Below, in pieces: positions 12,975 to 26,029 of a DNA stretch of 64,000 bases (positions are counted from its first letter, which is position 1; the number at the start of each line of letters is the position of its first letter). The notes under the pieces were generated by a model. The model saw nothing but the letters and a program-made list of their open reading frames with translations. It ran no database searches and had not been told where the DNA came from. The position numbers and the translations under genes are program-made. The stretch comes from Spisula solida (Eukaryota; Mollusca; Bivalvia; Venerida; Mactridae). The stretch is from positions 4,226,001 to 4,290,000 of the forward strand of contig OX365949.1 in assembly GCA_947247005.1 (NCBI GenBank). The letters are read 5' to 3'.

Positions 12975-13892
12975 CGACGGGTGTTCGATATGTATTGTCA
13001 CTTGGGTCACAAATAAGAAACTTCGTTGATATCTTTAAATATTTTTACATTTCTAGAACCATCAAGATTTCCGCAATATTTCGTGAAAAAAATCAATAAA
13101 ATTTAATTACCGGAATGTTGTTTCTGTTGCCTTTTCAAAGGGCTAGTAATAGACACTGCGACATTTTGCGAATAACTGTCGATTAAAACTTCCTTTAGGG
13201 AAATAATCTTATTCCACAACTATCATACCGTAAATTATCTAAATTCCTTCGATAAAAACATAATTTGCTGTACTTGGTTGCCATTTTGAACAAAATAAGA
13301 GCATTTCAAAGTCGCGAAAATAGGTGTCAAAATTAGTCAAAAAGCATGCTATTTTTCATTGACATTTTTCGATTAGTTTTATTGATTGGAATTTGACATA
13401 TATACATGTATGTAAGCCATAGACCATCAACATTGATTTCTGGGAAGAATTTGCGATCATAATACAATTGATATGAAGTTATTGGTGCGTGAAACAACAA
13501 GCATCATTTCGTATAAATAAGAGTGATCTCCCTTGTTTTGACCGTCTTATTCGTAGACAGCAAATAATTTCATTTTGATTTAAAGTTCTAATGGAAATAT
13601 TAGGATCCAGTTATCGTGTCATATGCTGCAGTTTAACGAATACTGACATTTACTTTTCTAAACAGCTACTGCAAAGATGACACAAATTTAGCTTAAATGA
13701 ACATTAGGCCAGTGTACTCGAGCATACCCTATTCTAAGTTCAATAAATTATTTAGTTGTTGACGAAAGGCTATGTAATTTCCTAGATATAGAATAGAAAC
13801 ACACAACTTTTAGACAGTAATCGTAGAATCCTTCTAAATAGTGTCATAGAAAAATGCAACCGACAGTGACAATACATATCGAACACCCCTCG
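12975..13892. mobile_element. Mariner/Tc1-type non-autonomous element
   Basis: Inverted ends of about 25 bp: the left starts CGACGGGTGTTCGATATG and the right ends CATATCGAACACCCCTCG. A TA dinucleotide flanks both sides (12973-12974 and 13893-13894), the target duplication expected for Tc1/mariner. The 918-bp interior is AT-rich and has no transposase that I can see. An orphan end of the same family lies near 25699. Confidence 0.7.
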
Positions 13893-15848
13893 TACAGCAA
13901 TAACTGTTGAATCTAATCCAGTTTTTTATTTCTTTAAATCATAAACTAATGGATAAATGAAGCTTGTTATATTCGTCAGAGATAGCATAAAATGAAACTG
14001 ATTAAATAAAAGGAAAACAAAATGTACGTATGAAAGGGGGGGATTAGATTCATGATATTTGATGTGTTTGGTCTTCAATCTTGTGATTTATTTGACATTT
14101 TTGTGAAACTATACTAGACAAAATAATGTTCTGTTCTGTTCAGTGCAGTTCAGTTTTAGTGAAATGTAATTTTGTTAAGTAAGTCAGTGAGAACACAGTT
14201 TGATCTCTAGTGAGGGTATATCATTGTTTCAACCCATTATACTATATATACCCCGGAGTCATCATATTTAATAGCTGTCCAGAAACCAATTTTCAACCGA
14301 GTGCTATACAGTTTCTAAATAAATAAAAGCTCTTGTTCACAGACAAATTACAATTTATTCTTGTATGAATTATCGAAAAATCGTGTTTTCTTTTCGCGGC
14401 TTCCAACCAAGACAATTAGAAAATTCCAATTTGGAATAACAAATGAAGCGCCTGAGACACTTTGACTGTCATCTCGATGTCAATGTCTGACAGACGCTTG
14501 TCGATTACGCTCCTCTTCGCAGAATGCTTGTTTTTCTTTCTTCAGTTTTCGTGATCTTGAATATCGTGTATATCACGGCCATATATTTCAGTATGCGGGC
14601 ACTATGAATAAAATTTCATAATTATTTGTATTTGCACGAAGAGTAGAAAGTGTTTAAAGTAATGTTATTCTATAAATTTTCAAAAGAAATCCTTGTTATA
14701 TCTAATTCTTTTAAACAGCGCAGAAATAGTTGATTATTTCTGACAAAGTAAAGGTAGCAACTTTGATTTTGACGATATTTGATGGATATGATGCAGGAAA
14801 TAGTTGTAAAATTATTTAAGGCCATTTACGGGCTACCTTAAAGTAACAACATATACTTAAATTAAAGATTTATTAAATCAATGCTCAAAAAGAACATAAG
14901 TTCATGATACGTTATCCATTTCCATATAGACGATATATGCACCGCTTCCATTATTAAAATATTGTTTTTATTAGCATATAAATGTATAATTAACAATTCA
15001 AATGTTACATAGTTCATACTGAGTTATTAAGCTGTAATACCTAATACGCGATTGATATTTAACAATAGTTTACATTCTTTTACTTACGGTAGAATATCTA
15101 AGTAAGTGAAGCTTGCAATTTTTGTATAAACCATAACTGAGGGTGTTTTCATTCAAAACAAATATTTGTCAAACTTCATTGGCATATAATGAGCATGAAC
15201 TACGCCATTGTTGACGAGCTTATCCATGAAGCCGAGCGTTAAAAGTACAATGTCATCACGTTTAAAGTATGAGTAGACAGGGTTAATCTGTAATTGAAAT
15301 TTTCTATTCAGCAGATAATCTAAGGACTTGCAATGATATACTCCATTGTTAGCTGATTAAACTTCGTCCACCGCAGACATATGACCTGCTCTACTGGGTA
15401 GGTGTGACAGATTTCCAATTTCCGTGTCCATTGAGAAAATAAATTAGCCCTGACCATCGGATACTATCATATAGATTCAATGTTGATTGGACTTCATACT
15501 GACGACACCACAAAAATGCTGGACAGGAGTGAAATTTTAGAGTTTTAGAAAACATCAATGAATGTTTGAATATTAAATATCGGCCGGATATCTATTTTCA
15601 TAAATTGTTTCGAATTGTAGATATACATTGTATGAACAGATAATATCACATGATATAGGGAAAGCAGTACACAACAGAACCGGAAGCAGAACACGAAATA
15701 CACAAGAAAGAACACAATAAAAAGAAATCAAACACAGACCACAAATCACACGTCACAATGACAGACACAAAATGTAACAAGAAAAAATGAACTGACTACG
15801 TTTCTGTATTGATTTGGACCAATAAAAGGGTAAGAAACACGGTTAATT
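13893..15848. other. Intergenic, nothing recognised
   Basis: AT-rich sequence without a frame over 60 codons and without clear repeats. Confidence 0.45.
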
Positions 15849-16150
15849 TTATAATCCTGTAGCTGAAGAATTAGACCCCACCCAGCGGGTGATGTTAGTC
15901 AAACTCTACTATGTCATCTGACATGTCCTAAGTCAGAGCATGTCCCAGCATAGCCTTTGTTTTCCAGTAAGCTTTGTGCTGACATCTGGCAGGTATAAGA
16001 GCGCCTCCACCCGTATTTGAATCCGGGTAGCCAGATTAGACGACAAGCGCTCTAACCACTGCGTTACGGAGGCATACGATACCTTTTATGATACTGTAGC
16101 TGAAGATTTGGAGCACAACCAGCAGATGATGTTGGGCAAGTTCTAGTCTG
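15849..16150 (-). repeat. tRNA-derived SINE copy flanked by imperfect direct repeats
   Basis: On the minus strand, about 16074-15999 reads as a tRNA-like head: GCCTCCGTAACGCAGTGGTT (A box), GTCTAATCTGG, then GGATTCAAAT (B box) and GGAGGCG, which pairs with the start. The anticodon stem pairs badly, so it is not a functional tRNA. A second head sharing GTCTAATCTGG lies at 23168-23240. Similar segments starting TGTAGCTGAAGA occur on both sides (near 15857 and 16096), suggesting a body repeat or an older duplication. Confidence 0.6.
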
Positions 16151-16315
16151 CTTGACCTGATTCCATTCAAAGATTTAACAGTTTATGTTCGTCAGTGATT
16201 AACTTTGTGTCCTTCAAATATAGACAATTGCTTGCGAAAGTGCAAAAAAATATTACAAAGTCCTACTTCCGTGTGTATCCACATGAATGGGTATCCTTCT
16301 CATCTGATGATTAAT

Positions 16316-16570
16316 GCTAAGGATTTTGAAATTCTAACGGTTTTTGTATGTTCAAAGCGTCTGGTCACAGCTCGTACGGACCACGAACGATCTATATAGA
16401 TATGTACTCGTACGATATCCGTACGATGCTCGTACAAGTTAAGAAAACCCGTACGTTGCTCGTAAGAGTCTTCGGTGTCTGTATGGGCTCCGTAAGGCCG
16501 ACGTGCGAGTTTGTCAAAATCAACTCGTACGGAGCTCGTAAGGAGCTCGTAGGGCAAATGTGACCTTAGC
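16316..16570. mobile_element. GCTCGTACG-rich element, copy 2
   Basis: Closely similar in sequence and orientation to 4080-4310: the same GCGTCTGGTCACAGCTCGTA start, the same run of CTCGTACG-like words and the same end TGTGACCTTAGC. It begins GCTAAGG but lacks about 60 bp found at the left of copy 1, so it is a deletion derivative or a shorter subfamily. Confidence 0.65.
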
Positions 16571-16739
16571 ATAAACCTACCTCCCGGATCTGTATAATTA
16601 CATCTATATTTTTATAAATAAACTGTGGCGTTATGCTTGTAGAAGCCTTCGATTATTAATTAAATGAAGTTTGTTAACAACATATTCTTTCAATGTGTGG
16701 TAACGTAATAACTAATGTATAATCGTAACGCCTGGCAAC

Positions 16740-17060
16740 AGCTTGATCCTCAGAGAATGCAACCGTACGATATCCGTACGAACATCCCATCGAACAGGAA
16801 ATAGTACGAAACTAGGTTCATCGACGATCGCAAGGGGCTTGTGCGGTGTTCATAGAGGGCACGGTGTCCCGGAATAGATGGCTCGTGTGGTGTCCATAGA
16901 GGGCTCGTGCGGTGTCCATAAAGAGCTATTGCGAGCTCCTCACGTCTACGAGCTTGTAGATAACTCGGGAGCTCGTTGAAACATAAACACAGCGCTCCCG
17001 AGACCCTTTCATGTTTACAAAAAGTCAATGCTCTACCGAGTGTTACATAAATACGTACGG
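16740..17060. repeat. Diverged third member of the GCTCGTACG repeat family
   Basis: Contains CGTACGATATCCGTACGA as in the two better copies, then three short direct repeats of GGCTCGTGCGGTGTCCATAG type. It is too diverged to define ends. Confidence 0.4.
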
Positions 17061-20000
17061 ACACCGCTGTGCAGTCAAAGAACGCGGTTGCAAAATTCGA
17101 CTGAAAACCACCTCAAATGGCACTCGTAAGATCATTATGACCAGAGCAAAAGAGGTGCATGTATCAGAGCTCTTTAGGGAACTGTTTCAATGAAGATTAC
17201 GTTCAAAAAGCAAATGGTGTGTCGATATAAATTAGTAAAGATAACTTTTAAATCTACAATGAAGTTTATATTTGATTTATCTAATAGTATGCAATTTTCC
17301 ACAATATTTTAAGCAGTCTAATTCAAATTTCTAAATCTGCATGTTTCGCAAACTCAGTCAGAGTTTTAGTGTTTTTGTAAACGTTTTATCATCTTCTAAT
17401 GTCACATTTCTTCTCTCCCCATCACATTCGGATGGATACACTGTTAATTTCATAAGTAATTTAATATTATAATAAAAAGCAACTAGTAGCGACCTTGCCT
17501 CACAAGTTGAGTCTATTACCACGATCAGCGGAGTCCTATATGATTCATTGATATAGCACGCGAATATCCCATTCAATTCTTACTTTTCCATTTTCCTGTT
17601 TAATTCAAACTCACAAGGTAATATTCATTGCTAACAATAGGTTGAATGTAGCTTAAAGTACGGGAACATCGGCGTATAATTGGCTATTATTAACGCATAG
17701 CAAATGTCTTGTTCACCTGTCTATATCCGGTCCGACGGCGTATTCAAAACTCTCTTGACACATCAAGCATACCGTTAAAACGATACGGCTCGTGCTGCGA
17801 CGTACAAACACCCGCGTTGTCTCTTATCTCGTCTGCTGAAAATAGAAAGGTGTCGTCTGCATCGTTTGAAGTTGTATAAGATTCCGTCAGATCCCGCAAC
17901 AGAGTGTTTAAATTTCACCGATTTTTTTGGTAAAAAAGATGTGGGTTTTTTACGAAAAAGGGGCAAAGGAATATGAACATGGCTATGATAAGTATATAGC
18001 GAACACGCAGAAAGTTTTTGTATGCAATCCTAGTATTATGCACACATTTGCATACATCGTTAATAAACCGTGTGAAATAGGAACATATTACGTAAACATT
18101 ATGTGTGTCTACTAAATGAATAATCTGTGAATAAGAAAATCAGTGTGTAATTTGAAATGAAAACGCAACATAAAGTCGCCTTCAAAGTGCGTGGTTCCGA
18201 CAAGGGAGGCTTGGGTTCGATCCAAAAGTCGTTTAAATGGTACTGGCATAGTGTTGCAGGAATTTTGACAGAATAGCCATTTTTATAAAATCCAGTTTTA
18301 TGTTATTTGTTGTGTACTTACGTATTTTCTATGGATTTGTCTTCTGGCTGGTGTACTCATATCATGGCAATTTTTATTATTTATGAAGGGTGTGCGTAAT
18401 ACCCGGTACATGTATGTAATTATATGAACTGAACAATAGAATGATGTTAAATAATACTCTAATTATAAATGTAATAAAACAACGATCATTTTGTTTAATA
18501 TTTTGGTTGGTATTACAACAAACGTTTAGTCGAATAAAGGAGCCTTAGGCATATCAACAAATCACAACAAACACTACACTAAGTCTAGTCAAGATCATAT
18601 TTAATAATATTTGATTAATCGGTATCCAATCAGCTGAAATTTGGCTTTCGAAATTTGTAGGCTTGTATTATCTATGCCATGTGACAATTTGAAATGACCA
18701 ATAGAAAAAATAGTTATTCGAATACTCATGAATTTTAGTATTGTCATTAAAATCATTCTTATACCGAATTTATATTTTAGACAGTCTTAAACGATTATTG
18801 TAATGTTGAAACAGTATCACACAACATATCCCCAATGCAAACATATGAAAGTGTACAATTTACACAAATCCCATAAAACCGCACCACTCAGAAAACCGGA
18901 CTTTCGACCCGGTCTGAACAGGGTCCGGTTTTGAGGGAGTTTACTGTATCTTCTTACAATTATGTGTATATTTATCAATCTGTGATGTTCTGATGTTATG
19001 TGTACCCATATCAATTGATGACTTTTTCCTTTATTAATTATTTATTTGTGTACACATATCACATTATTATATGACATGTAGGCCTACACACATATCAATT
19101 TATGCCATCGTAAGTTATGTGTCCCCTTGTCAATATACGAGCTAAATTTTTTTCTTCTGTGGGTGCAATTTCAAAATGTTCAATATTTTAAACATGACTT
19201 ATCTTGATCTCCATCATGACATCTTAACAATGAAAACTAAAACCACGTATGTTATCATATTGAGCTTTACATCCTTTTCTTGAAAATATTCAACTTCGAT
19301 CAGCAGTTTTTCCTACAGAAACGTTCAAGACACGAACACTAAGATACTCAGTACACCAACTATTTGGTTATTTATGAATATTCAAACGTTCACCATTATG
19401 TATGGGAGAAAATCGAACCTTGAACACATTGTAGAAAAACACGGAAACATGGAAACCCGGTATTTAACATGCCATTGAAGACCTAATAGAGTGATTAATC
19501 ACATGAAGTAGTTGAATTTAAGATGTAACAACTATGACCATAATTTGTTAAACTTAAAAGTCTCCTGAGAGCTGACAGCGTGTTAAATGTAAATGCTCTC
19601 GATTATAATGTCTAAGTTGCTTGACGAGAATTCCCGAGTTGTTTGACGGGAATTCCCGGGATTCTTGCAACACAAATAAACGAACAATCAAGTCTGTGGT
19701 AACGGCGAAATATTTCGTGAACAAAAGCCTCTTTTGGGAAATGATTTTGAAGAAATTCGAATATTGCTCAAGAACGATTGTGGAAAATTGAATAATCGTT
19801 CTAAGAGATCGTTGTGACAAGTTCAGAAAACGAAACAGGGTGCTATGATTGACCTTTTGTGAAATACATTCAATTCTATAAAATTTTAATATTATAAATT
19901 TTATTCAAGTTAGATACGTTGAACTTCGGATGAACTCTAAATAAGGTTCAAAATCTTTTTTTTTCTTTTTTATCTGTGTGTGCAAAATTGAATGTTTCTA

Positions 20001-20283
20001 AGAGTCGGTTCACCCACAGGGTCTCGGTGCTATTTAAGGGCCCGCCAAACATTATGCTCTAAACGCTATAATGTTTCCGGACCCTTAAATCACACCAATA
20101 AATTGTGGGTACACCAAACATATTTCATATTTTAGAAGCCAGAAGATGTTACGAAATTCCAGTGTTAAATCCACACAATCTATGTGAAATGGTTACTCGG
20201 GTATGTCTATCTGCTTTATCAGCGAAATAAGTAACCAAGCATAGTTTAGAAAAATATTTGCTGCGTAAAATGTGATTTTAATC
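17061..20283. other. Intergenic, no gene recognised
   Basis: AT-rich. A B-box-like GGGTTCGATCC occurs near 18212. Near 18880-18955 CCGGTTTTGAGGGAGTTTACTGTA resembles the end of a pogo-like element, with no partner shown. A TTGACGGGAATTCCCG-like direct repeat lies near 19620-19655. Short frames here are unremarkable. Confidence 0.4.
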
Positions 20284-20288
20284 ATGTT

Positions 20289-22273
20289 TGTAGCAACGTT
20301 AAATGTCGCATCGACGCTAAATGTCGCACTTGACGTTAAATGTCGCAAGGCTGACGCTAAATGTCGCAACCGACGCTAAATGTCGCAATCCCCCCTGACG
20401 CTAAATGTCGCATCTGTGACGTTAAATGTCGCAACAAATTGGCATGACGTTAAATGTCGCAACATTAACGCTAAATGTCGCAATCCTTTATAAACACTCA
20501 TTTGTAGTATTACTGTTCTTGTTGTCGTCCAGACGTATCCACAGTTATTAGGGGTTTACCCAAAGGGGTTCGACACATGAGCATGCAGTGATTAAAAACT
20601 GTTTTCAAAAATTTTTTACTTCTACTGTGTACATGTATATTGGATGAAATTTACACAGAAGAAATAAAACAAAATATTTTTTGAAAAAAAAATGTAATCA
20701 CTGCAGGTTTATGACAGTGTCGAATCCCTTCAGGTTTACCGGGATGAACCGAATCTTACTCGATATACCCGATTCAGTGAACCGTCGTACAACCGTAACA
20801 ACACTGGATCGACAAGACGAACCGTTGTGAACCGTGATACTCTTATCAAACAAATGTTTAAAGCCTCGTGGAGTCATCAGGAACTACCGGGAGGAATGGT
20901 CAAGATTTCAACAGAATCGAAAAAAGGAGTCAAAACTGGGTTACAACCGGGGCTACACCTTAGCTCTACATCGAGGTTGCATCCCGGTATCAGTCCGGAT
21001 TATCCCGGTGTATCCACAGTGTATCCCGGTTCTAAGCTGACATCTGAACTCTAGTATCACCGTGCCGGTTTGGCACCCCCGGTTTGTCCCGTTGTATGAA
21101 CCTTAGAGACATCGTGAACTTCTTAGTCGATTCGGGCTAACCGTGACGAACCGTGTTAATCCGACCGTTTGACGTCGTACAGTATGAGTTCGATATCCAC
21201 TACAGGTGCGAACCATTCTGGTTTTTTTATTTTATCTATTTATAAACCGTGGTATACTGGCATTATTTGGACTGCGCTGAACCCTGGCTCTACACCGGTT
21301 GAGTCCCAGTAAAGTACGTTTCATACCGATGAAGGCAGGGAAGAACATAGCATATACCCGAATTATGGTTATACAAAAAATGTAAACGGTAATGCCCGGA
21401 AGTGACCGAGTATTTGTCGAACAATGCCAAATACACTAACTAAATTATTATGTAAATCATAATTGAAATTCTGTTGACATCAGTTTATTTGTGTTTACGA
21501 AAAGTAGTATTCAAACCCTCACGATGAGTTACTTAGAGGATAATGCACGGCTGTGTAGGGCGGGGTCTAGATAACCGGCCCGCAGGAAGCACAATCGCCC
21601 GAGTGGCTTTAGCCCGATTGTGTTTATCAATCGGAACGGTCCGTACGGTATTTTTACAATGACTTCACGAGGCTTTAAACATTTTAAAACAACCGGGTCC
21701 CTTTTGCCAGTTTGATAAGAGTATCACGGTTCACCACGGTTCGTCTTGCTGATCCAGTGTTGTTACGGTTGTACGACCGTTCACTGAGCCGGGTATATCG
21801 AGTAAGATTTGGTTAATTCCGGTAAACCTAAAGGGGTTCGACAGTCATAAACCTGCAGTGATTACATTTTTTTTTAAAAAATATTTTGTTTTATTTCTAC
21901 GGTGTAAATTTCATCCAATTTACATGTACACAGTAGAAGTAAAAAAATATTTTTTGGATTTTTTTTTTAATCACTGCATGCTTATGTGTCGAACCCCTTT
22001 GGGTAAACCCCTAATAATTGTGGATACGTCTGGACTACAACTAGAACAGTAGTACTACAAATGAGTGTTTATAAAGGATTGCGACATTTAGCGTTAATGT
22101 TGCGACATTTAACGTCATGCCAATTTGTTGCGACATTTAACGTCACAGATGCGACATTTAGCGTCAGGGGGGATTGCGACATTTAGCGTCGGTTGCGACA
22201 TTTAGCGTCAGCCTTGCGACATTTAACGTCAAGTGCGACATTTAACGTCGATGCGACATTTAACGTTGCTACA
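20289..22273. mobile_element. 1985-bp foldback DNA transposon with motif-array TIRs
   Basis: The two ends are inverted copies about 570 bp long (20289 to about 20860; about 21710 to 22273), with few substitutions and small indels. The termini are TGTAGCAACG...CGTTGCTACA. A 5-bp direct repeat ATGTT flanks the element (20284-20288, 22274-22278). Each arm starts with nine copies of (A/G)ACG(C/T)TAAATGTCGCA separated by spacers of unequal length that match between arms. Further in, each arm holds a smaller inverted repeat (GGGTTCGACA...ATGCAGTGATT against AATCACTGCAG...TGTCGAA). The middle is non-coding. The TGTNR start and 4-5 bp duplication fit Ginger-type transposons, but this is inference. 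Confidence 0.8.
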
Positions 22274-22278
22274 ATGTT

Positions 22279-23165
22279 CCAATAAAATTAGGTGTTTTTA
22301 AAATATTTCATATTCTATTGTCATCTGGAATTCAGCACCGACGATTTACTACGGAAAATATTCATTGATGTTCAATTTATGATGTGAACTTCTGGTTTAT
22401 TGGAGAAAACAGGAAAATCGTTTTTTCTATAAAATTTTATAAACCAAGGGGAACAACTCAACCATGACTTAAAAAACAGTCGGCTGTTAAGAGTTGTCAC
22501 CCTTTAGAGTTTGCCAAAATTTTAATATGTAGTTTTTAAATATTTCAGTTTCAAAATTATATGATGTATACTTAGTAGTCTATCAAAATAAAACAAGGCA
22601 ATCCACTGAGTTGTAAGTTCGTCAGTAAGTCCGGAAGTACACGGATTGAAAATTGAAAGGCTCGTTTTAGTTAAAATGTTCTTGTTTTAACATACATGTA
22701 CCACTACCGAATAAAAGCAACACGCCTGTTAAATGCATTTGAACGAATGACAATATTTGACAACCGTATGTACTAAGTTTATTCTATGTTTTTTTGCATA
22801 TAATTAAATTGATACTTGGTAGATAGTGCGAACGTATTGTTTAGGTAATCAAAGAATATTTGTTTTTAAAACTTTGTGTATTTCATGTCCGTCCATGCAT
22901 GCCTTTAATACATATCTCTACTCCAATTCGTGTTAAATTTACATATCATTTTCATTTATTGCATAGACGTGTGCGTCCGAACTATTCGATCATCAGTTGC
23001 ATGTTTCAATATATATTAATACATACTTGATAATCTGCCTTCTATGGAGGAGGGGTATTGGTCAAACCTTTCATCAACCGACTTGTTTGGGCTATATTGT
23101 CCACATTTGAACTGGATCTGCTCCAGGTTGGTCAGACATAGTAACCTGCACGGTCACATGCTAGT
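22279..23165. other. Intergenic, nothing recognised
   Basis: AT-rich sequence with no supported gene or repeat. Confidence 0.45.
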
Positions 23166-23167
23166 GT

Positions 23168-23240
23168 GTTTGGTGCCTCACTGGCTCAATGGTTAGCGAG
23201 CTCGCCGTCTAATCTGGCGACCCGGGTTCAAATACCATAG
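23168..23240 (+). repeat. tRNA-like SINE head
   Basis: GTGCCTCACTGGCTCAATGG forms the 5' half of an acceptor stem plus A box. It is followed by CGCCGTCTAATCTGGCG, a possible anticodon arm, GGGTTCAAATACC as B box, and GAGGCAC closing a 7-bp acceptor stem. The anticodon loop is irregular and the same GTCTAATCTGG core occurs in the copy at 15.9-16.1 kb, so a SINE is favoured over a functional tRNA. Confidence 0.6.
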
Positions 23241-24160
23241 AGGCACTCATATGCTTGTCATATTTAAGCAGAAAACTGACTGGCAAATATAGGCTGTACT
23301 CGGCTCGACTAGATCATTAACATGGCCACAACTGAAGAATTCCGAAATCCCAAGCAAACAAACCAAGCCTCCTGGTGGTTTCGACTCTAAGTATATTATT
23401 CAACCATACAAATGACAGCTCTATCCAAAGGTCACTGAAAGATGGATGATAATGGTTGAGAATAAATTACAAGTCGTTTTACGGGTCATATAGAATTAAA
23501 CTTTTCAATGTCATAGTTCTAGAGAAGCCTTTAAATTATCATTACCCGCTGTAAAAAACTCTCTAGTTCGACATCTGTTTTAACAATTCTTAAATTAAAA
23601 AAACTGCAGTCTCGCACAACGATAGCAACGTAACTTCCCTAACACGCTGTCTACATATGGGTCAGTATTTCTCCAAACGCTTGCAAAGATCGTTTCAGCA
23701 GACTCGACTCAGAATTTTTGTACAATCTGGATTATCGTATCCCGATATACAGAGAGTAATGTACTAGAAAATGTGCAGACAAGAATTCAAAACGAGCTGG
23801 CAAATGACAATGTATTCATAAAACTGAGACCTTTCACTACTGACTCTGGCAAACCTATTATCTCGATGCTCCACCGTTGATGATTTGTAAGAAGGATAAT
23901 TATCTAGTGAACAAGTGATTGTTTTCATACATAATTCTCCTCACTAAGTGTGAACAGATCAAAGAGAGATGACAGAAACTCGGCACATAATATCACTGAT
24001 GTATCCGGGAGATGGTATATACTCACTGAAACAGCATTATTTTATCATTTATCACTCAAAACATGATGACAGTTTACTTAATGCTAATACTAGATGTTGT
24101 CTGTCTATAGAATTATGTTATACACAACAGCAAACAAATTGGTACTATTTTATATATTAA
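23241..24160. other. Intergenic, nothing recognised
   Basis: No supported coding or repeat feature. The 63-codon frame at 23969-24160 is uninformative. Confidence 0.4.
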
Positions 24161-24185
24161 CTCGTGTCTGCGATTGTTTTTCCTA

Positions 24186-25066
24186 GTGTTGCCTCTGAGG
24201 CTCTGATGTTGTTGCTGTTGTTGTCACTGGCGTTGCTTCTGAGGGTGTTGTTGCCATTGTTGTCACTGTCGTTGCTTCTGATGGTGTTGTTGCCATTGTT
24301 GTCACTGGCGTTGCTTATGAGGGTGTTGTTGCCATTGTTGTCACTGGCGTTGCTTCTGAGGGTGTTGTTGCCATTGTTGTCACTGACGTTGCTTTTGAGG
24401 GTGTTGTTGCCATTGTTGTCACTGGCGTTGCTTATGAGGGTGTTGTTGCCATTGTTGTCACTGGCGTTGCTTATGAGGGTGTTGTTGCCATTGTTGTCAC
24501 TGGCGTTGCTTATGAGGGTGTTGTTGCCATTGTTGTCACTGGCGTTGCTTCTGAGGTTGTTGTTGTCATTGTTGTCACTGGCGTTGCTTCTGAGGGTGTC
24601 GTTGTCATTGTTGTCACTGGCGAGGCTTCTGATAGTGTTGTTGCCATTGTTGTCACCGGCATTGATTCTGATAGTGTCGTTGTCATTGTTGTCACTGGCG
24701 AGGCTTCTGATAGTGTTGTTGCCATTGTTGTCACCGGCATTGATTCTGATGGTGTTGTTGTCATTGTTGTCACTGACGTTGCTTCTGATGGTGTTGTTGC
24801 CATTGTTGTCACTGGCGTTGCTTCTGAGGTTGTTGTTGTCATTGTTGTCACTGGCGTTGCTTCTGAGGGTGTCGTTGTCATTGTTGTCACTGGCGAGGCT
24901 TCTGATAGTGTTGTTGCCATTGTTGTCACCGGCATTGATTCTGATAGTGTTGTTGTCATTGTTGTCACTGGCGTTGATTCTGATTGTGTTGTTGCCATTG
25001 TTGTCACTGGCGTTGATTCTGATAGTGTTGTTGGCATTGTTGTAACTGGCGTTGCTTCTGAGGTTA
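24186..25066. repeat. 39-bp minisatellite, about 22 copies
   Basis: The unit is GTTGTTGCCATTGTTGTCAC followed by TGGCGTTGCTTCTGAGGGT, with variants. Because 39 is 13 codons, frames stay open. The plus strand gives a 293-codon Leu-rich frame. The minus strand gives a 175-codon frame of Thr/Ser/Pro-rich 13-residue repeats (EATPVTTMATTPS type) that looks mucin-like. The minus frame is closed by TAA in units carrying CTTATGAG, common in the left third. Neither frame has a signal peptide, flanking exon or codon pattern beyond the repeat, so I call a tandem repeat, possibly a decayed mucin exon. Confidence 0.8.
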
Positions 25067-26025
25067 ATCAGTATTAATACCCTATTGAATTAACACTACT
25101 ATCACTTAAATTGCCTGAACTTTGTTTGTATTGAAAGAAAACGAATTGCCAAATGAACCGAATACCTCACTGATGTTTACACTGTAGTTTGTTGAAGTTA
25201 CATAATTCACAAAGCATTTTCTAAAAGGAAACTCTGCGTTATTTTCAAAAGGAAAAAATGCTGAGTGTGCGAAATCAAGAGCGGTTTAATTTACTTATTT
25301 GTCATGAATCTTTCATACAGCAACCGTCGGTGGCTTTCTATTACATAAATACTTGGTAAGGTAGAAAAATTACGTAATATAAAAAATTTAGCCCGATCTG
25401 TGAGGCAGCCCCTTTAAGGATAAAAAGACGTGTGCCCATTGGATACCACGCTTTTCAGTGATGACCACAACGCCAGGCAAGTTTTATAAAATAGAACACA
25501 TACACCTTTTACACGAAACTACTTCTTCGGAATTATGTAATCAGTCATATTATAGTACACGAGTGCTACATACCTTTTGCAGTATAATCCAGTCTTGTAT
25601 TCAAAAGCTAAATGAGTGTGCAATGTGTAAAGGGGAGTTCACTGAAGGTTTTCTGTGTGTGTTATTACAAATGATTATGTCAATAAAGACGCATTTCGTT
25701 TCGAACACCCCTCGTGTATATCTGCGGCACATAATGTCTGGCTGTATGCTAACGCAGTTATTGCACCTTGAATATGTTTAACGTTATTCACTTTTGTCCT
25801 CGCTAAATCGCAGTAAACAAAATCGGATTTCAACGGAACTTCTTTAAACTAATAAAATAAACACCAAGTTGTTGTATATATACTAGTATACGTTGTGCTC
25901 GGCATGAAGTATAATATGAACTAATGCACAGCATATTTTTAGCGGACTATGTCAGTTGTCCTACATTATTTGTAACATGCATATCTAGTACTGGATCTTT
26001 TGGTGATGCATAACTTCACAAAAAA
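25067..26025. other. Intergenic; contains an orphan mariner-type terminus
   Basis: At about 25699-25714 the sequence TTCGAACACCCCTCGT matches the right end of the element at 12975-13892. No matching left end is visible nearby. The 107-codon frame at 25458-25781 crosses this terminus and is not recognisable. Confidence 0.4.
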
Positions 26026-26029
26026 TTGT

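Noticed and set aside
20289..20480. CRISPR-like arrangement of a repeated 16-bp motif with spacers
   Set aside because: Eukaryotic context, spacers of very uneven length, and an exact inverted copy at the other end show these are transposon termini.
24164..25045. 293-codon Leu-rich plus-strand frame
   Set aside because: Generated by a 39-bp (13-codon) repeat; no signal, start context or non-repeat coding sequence.
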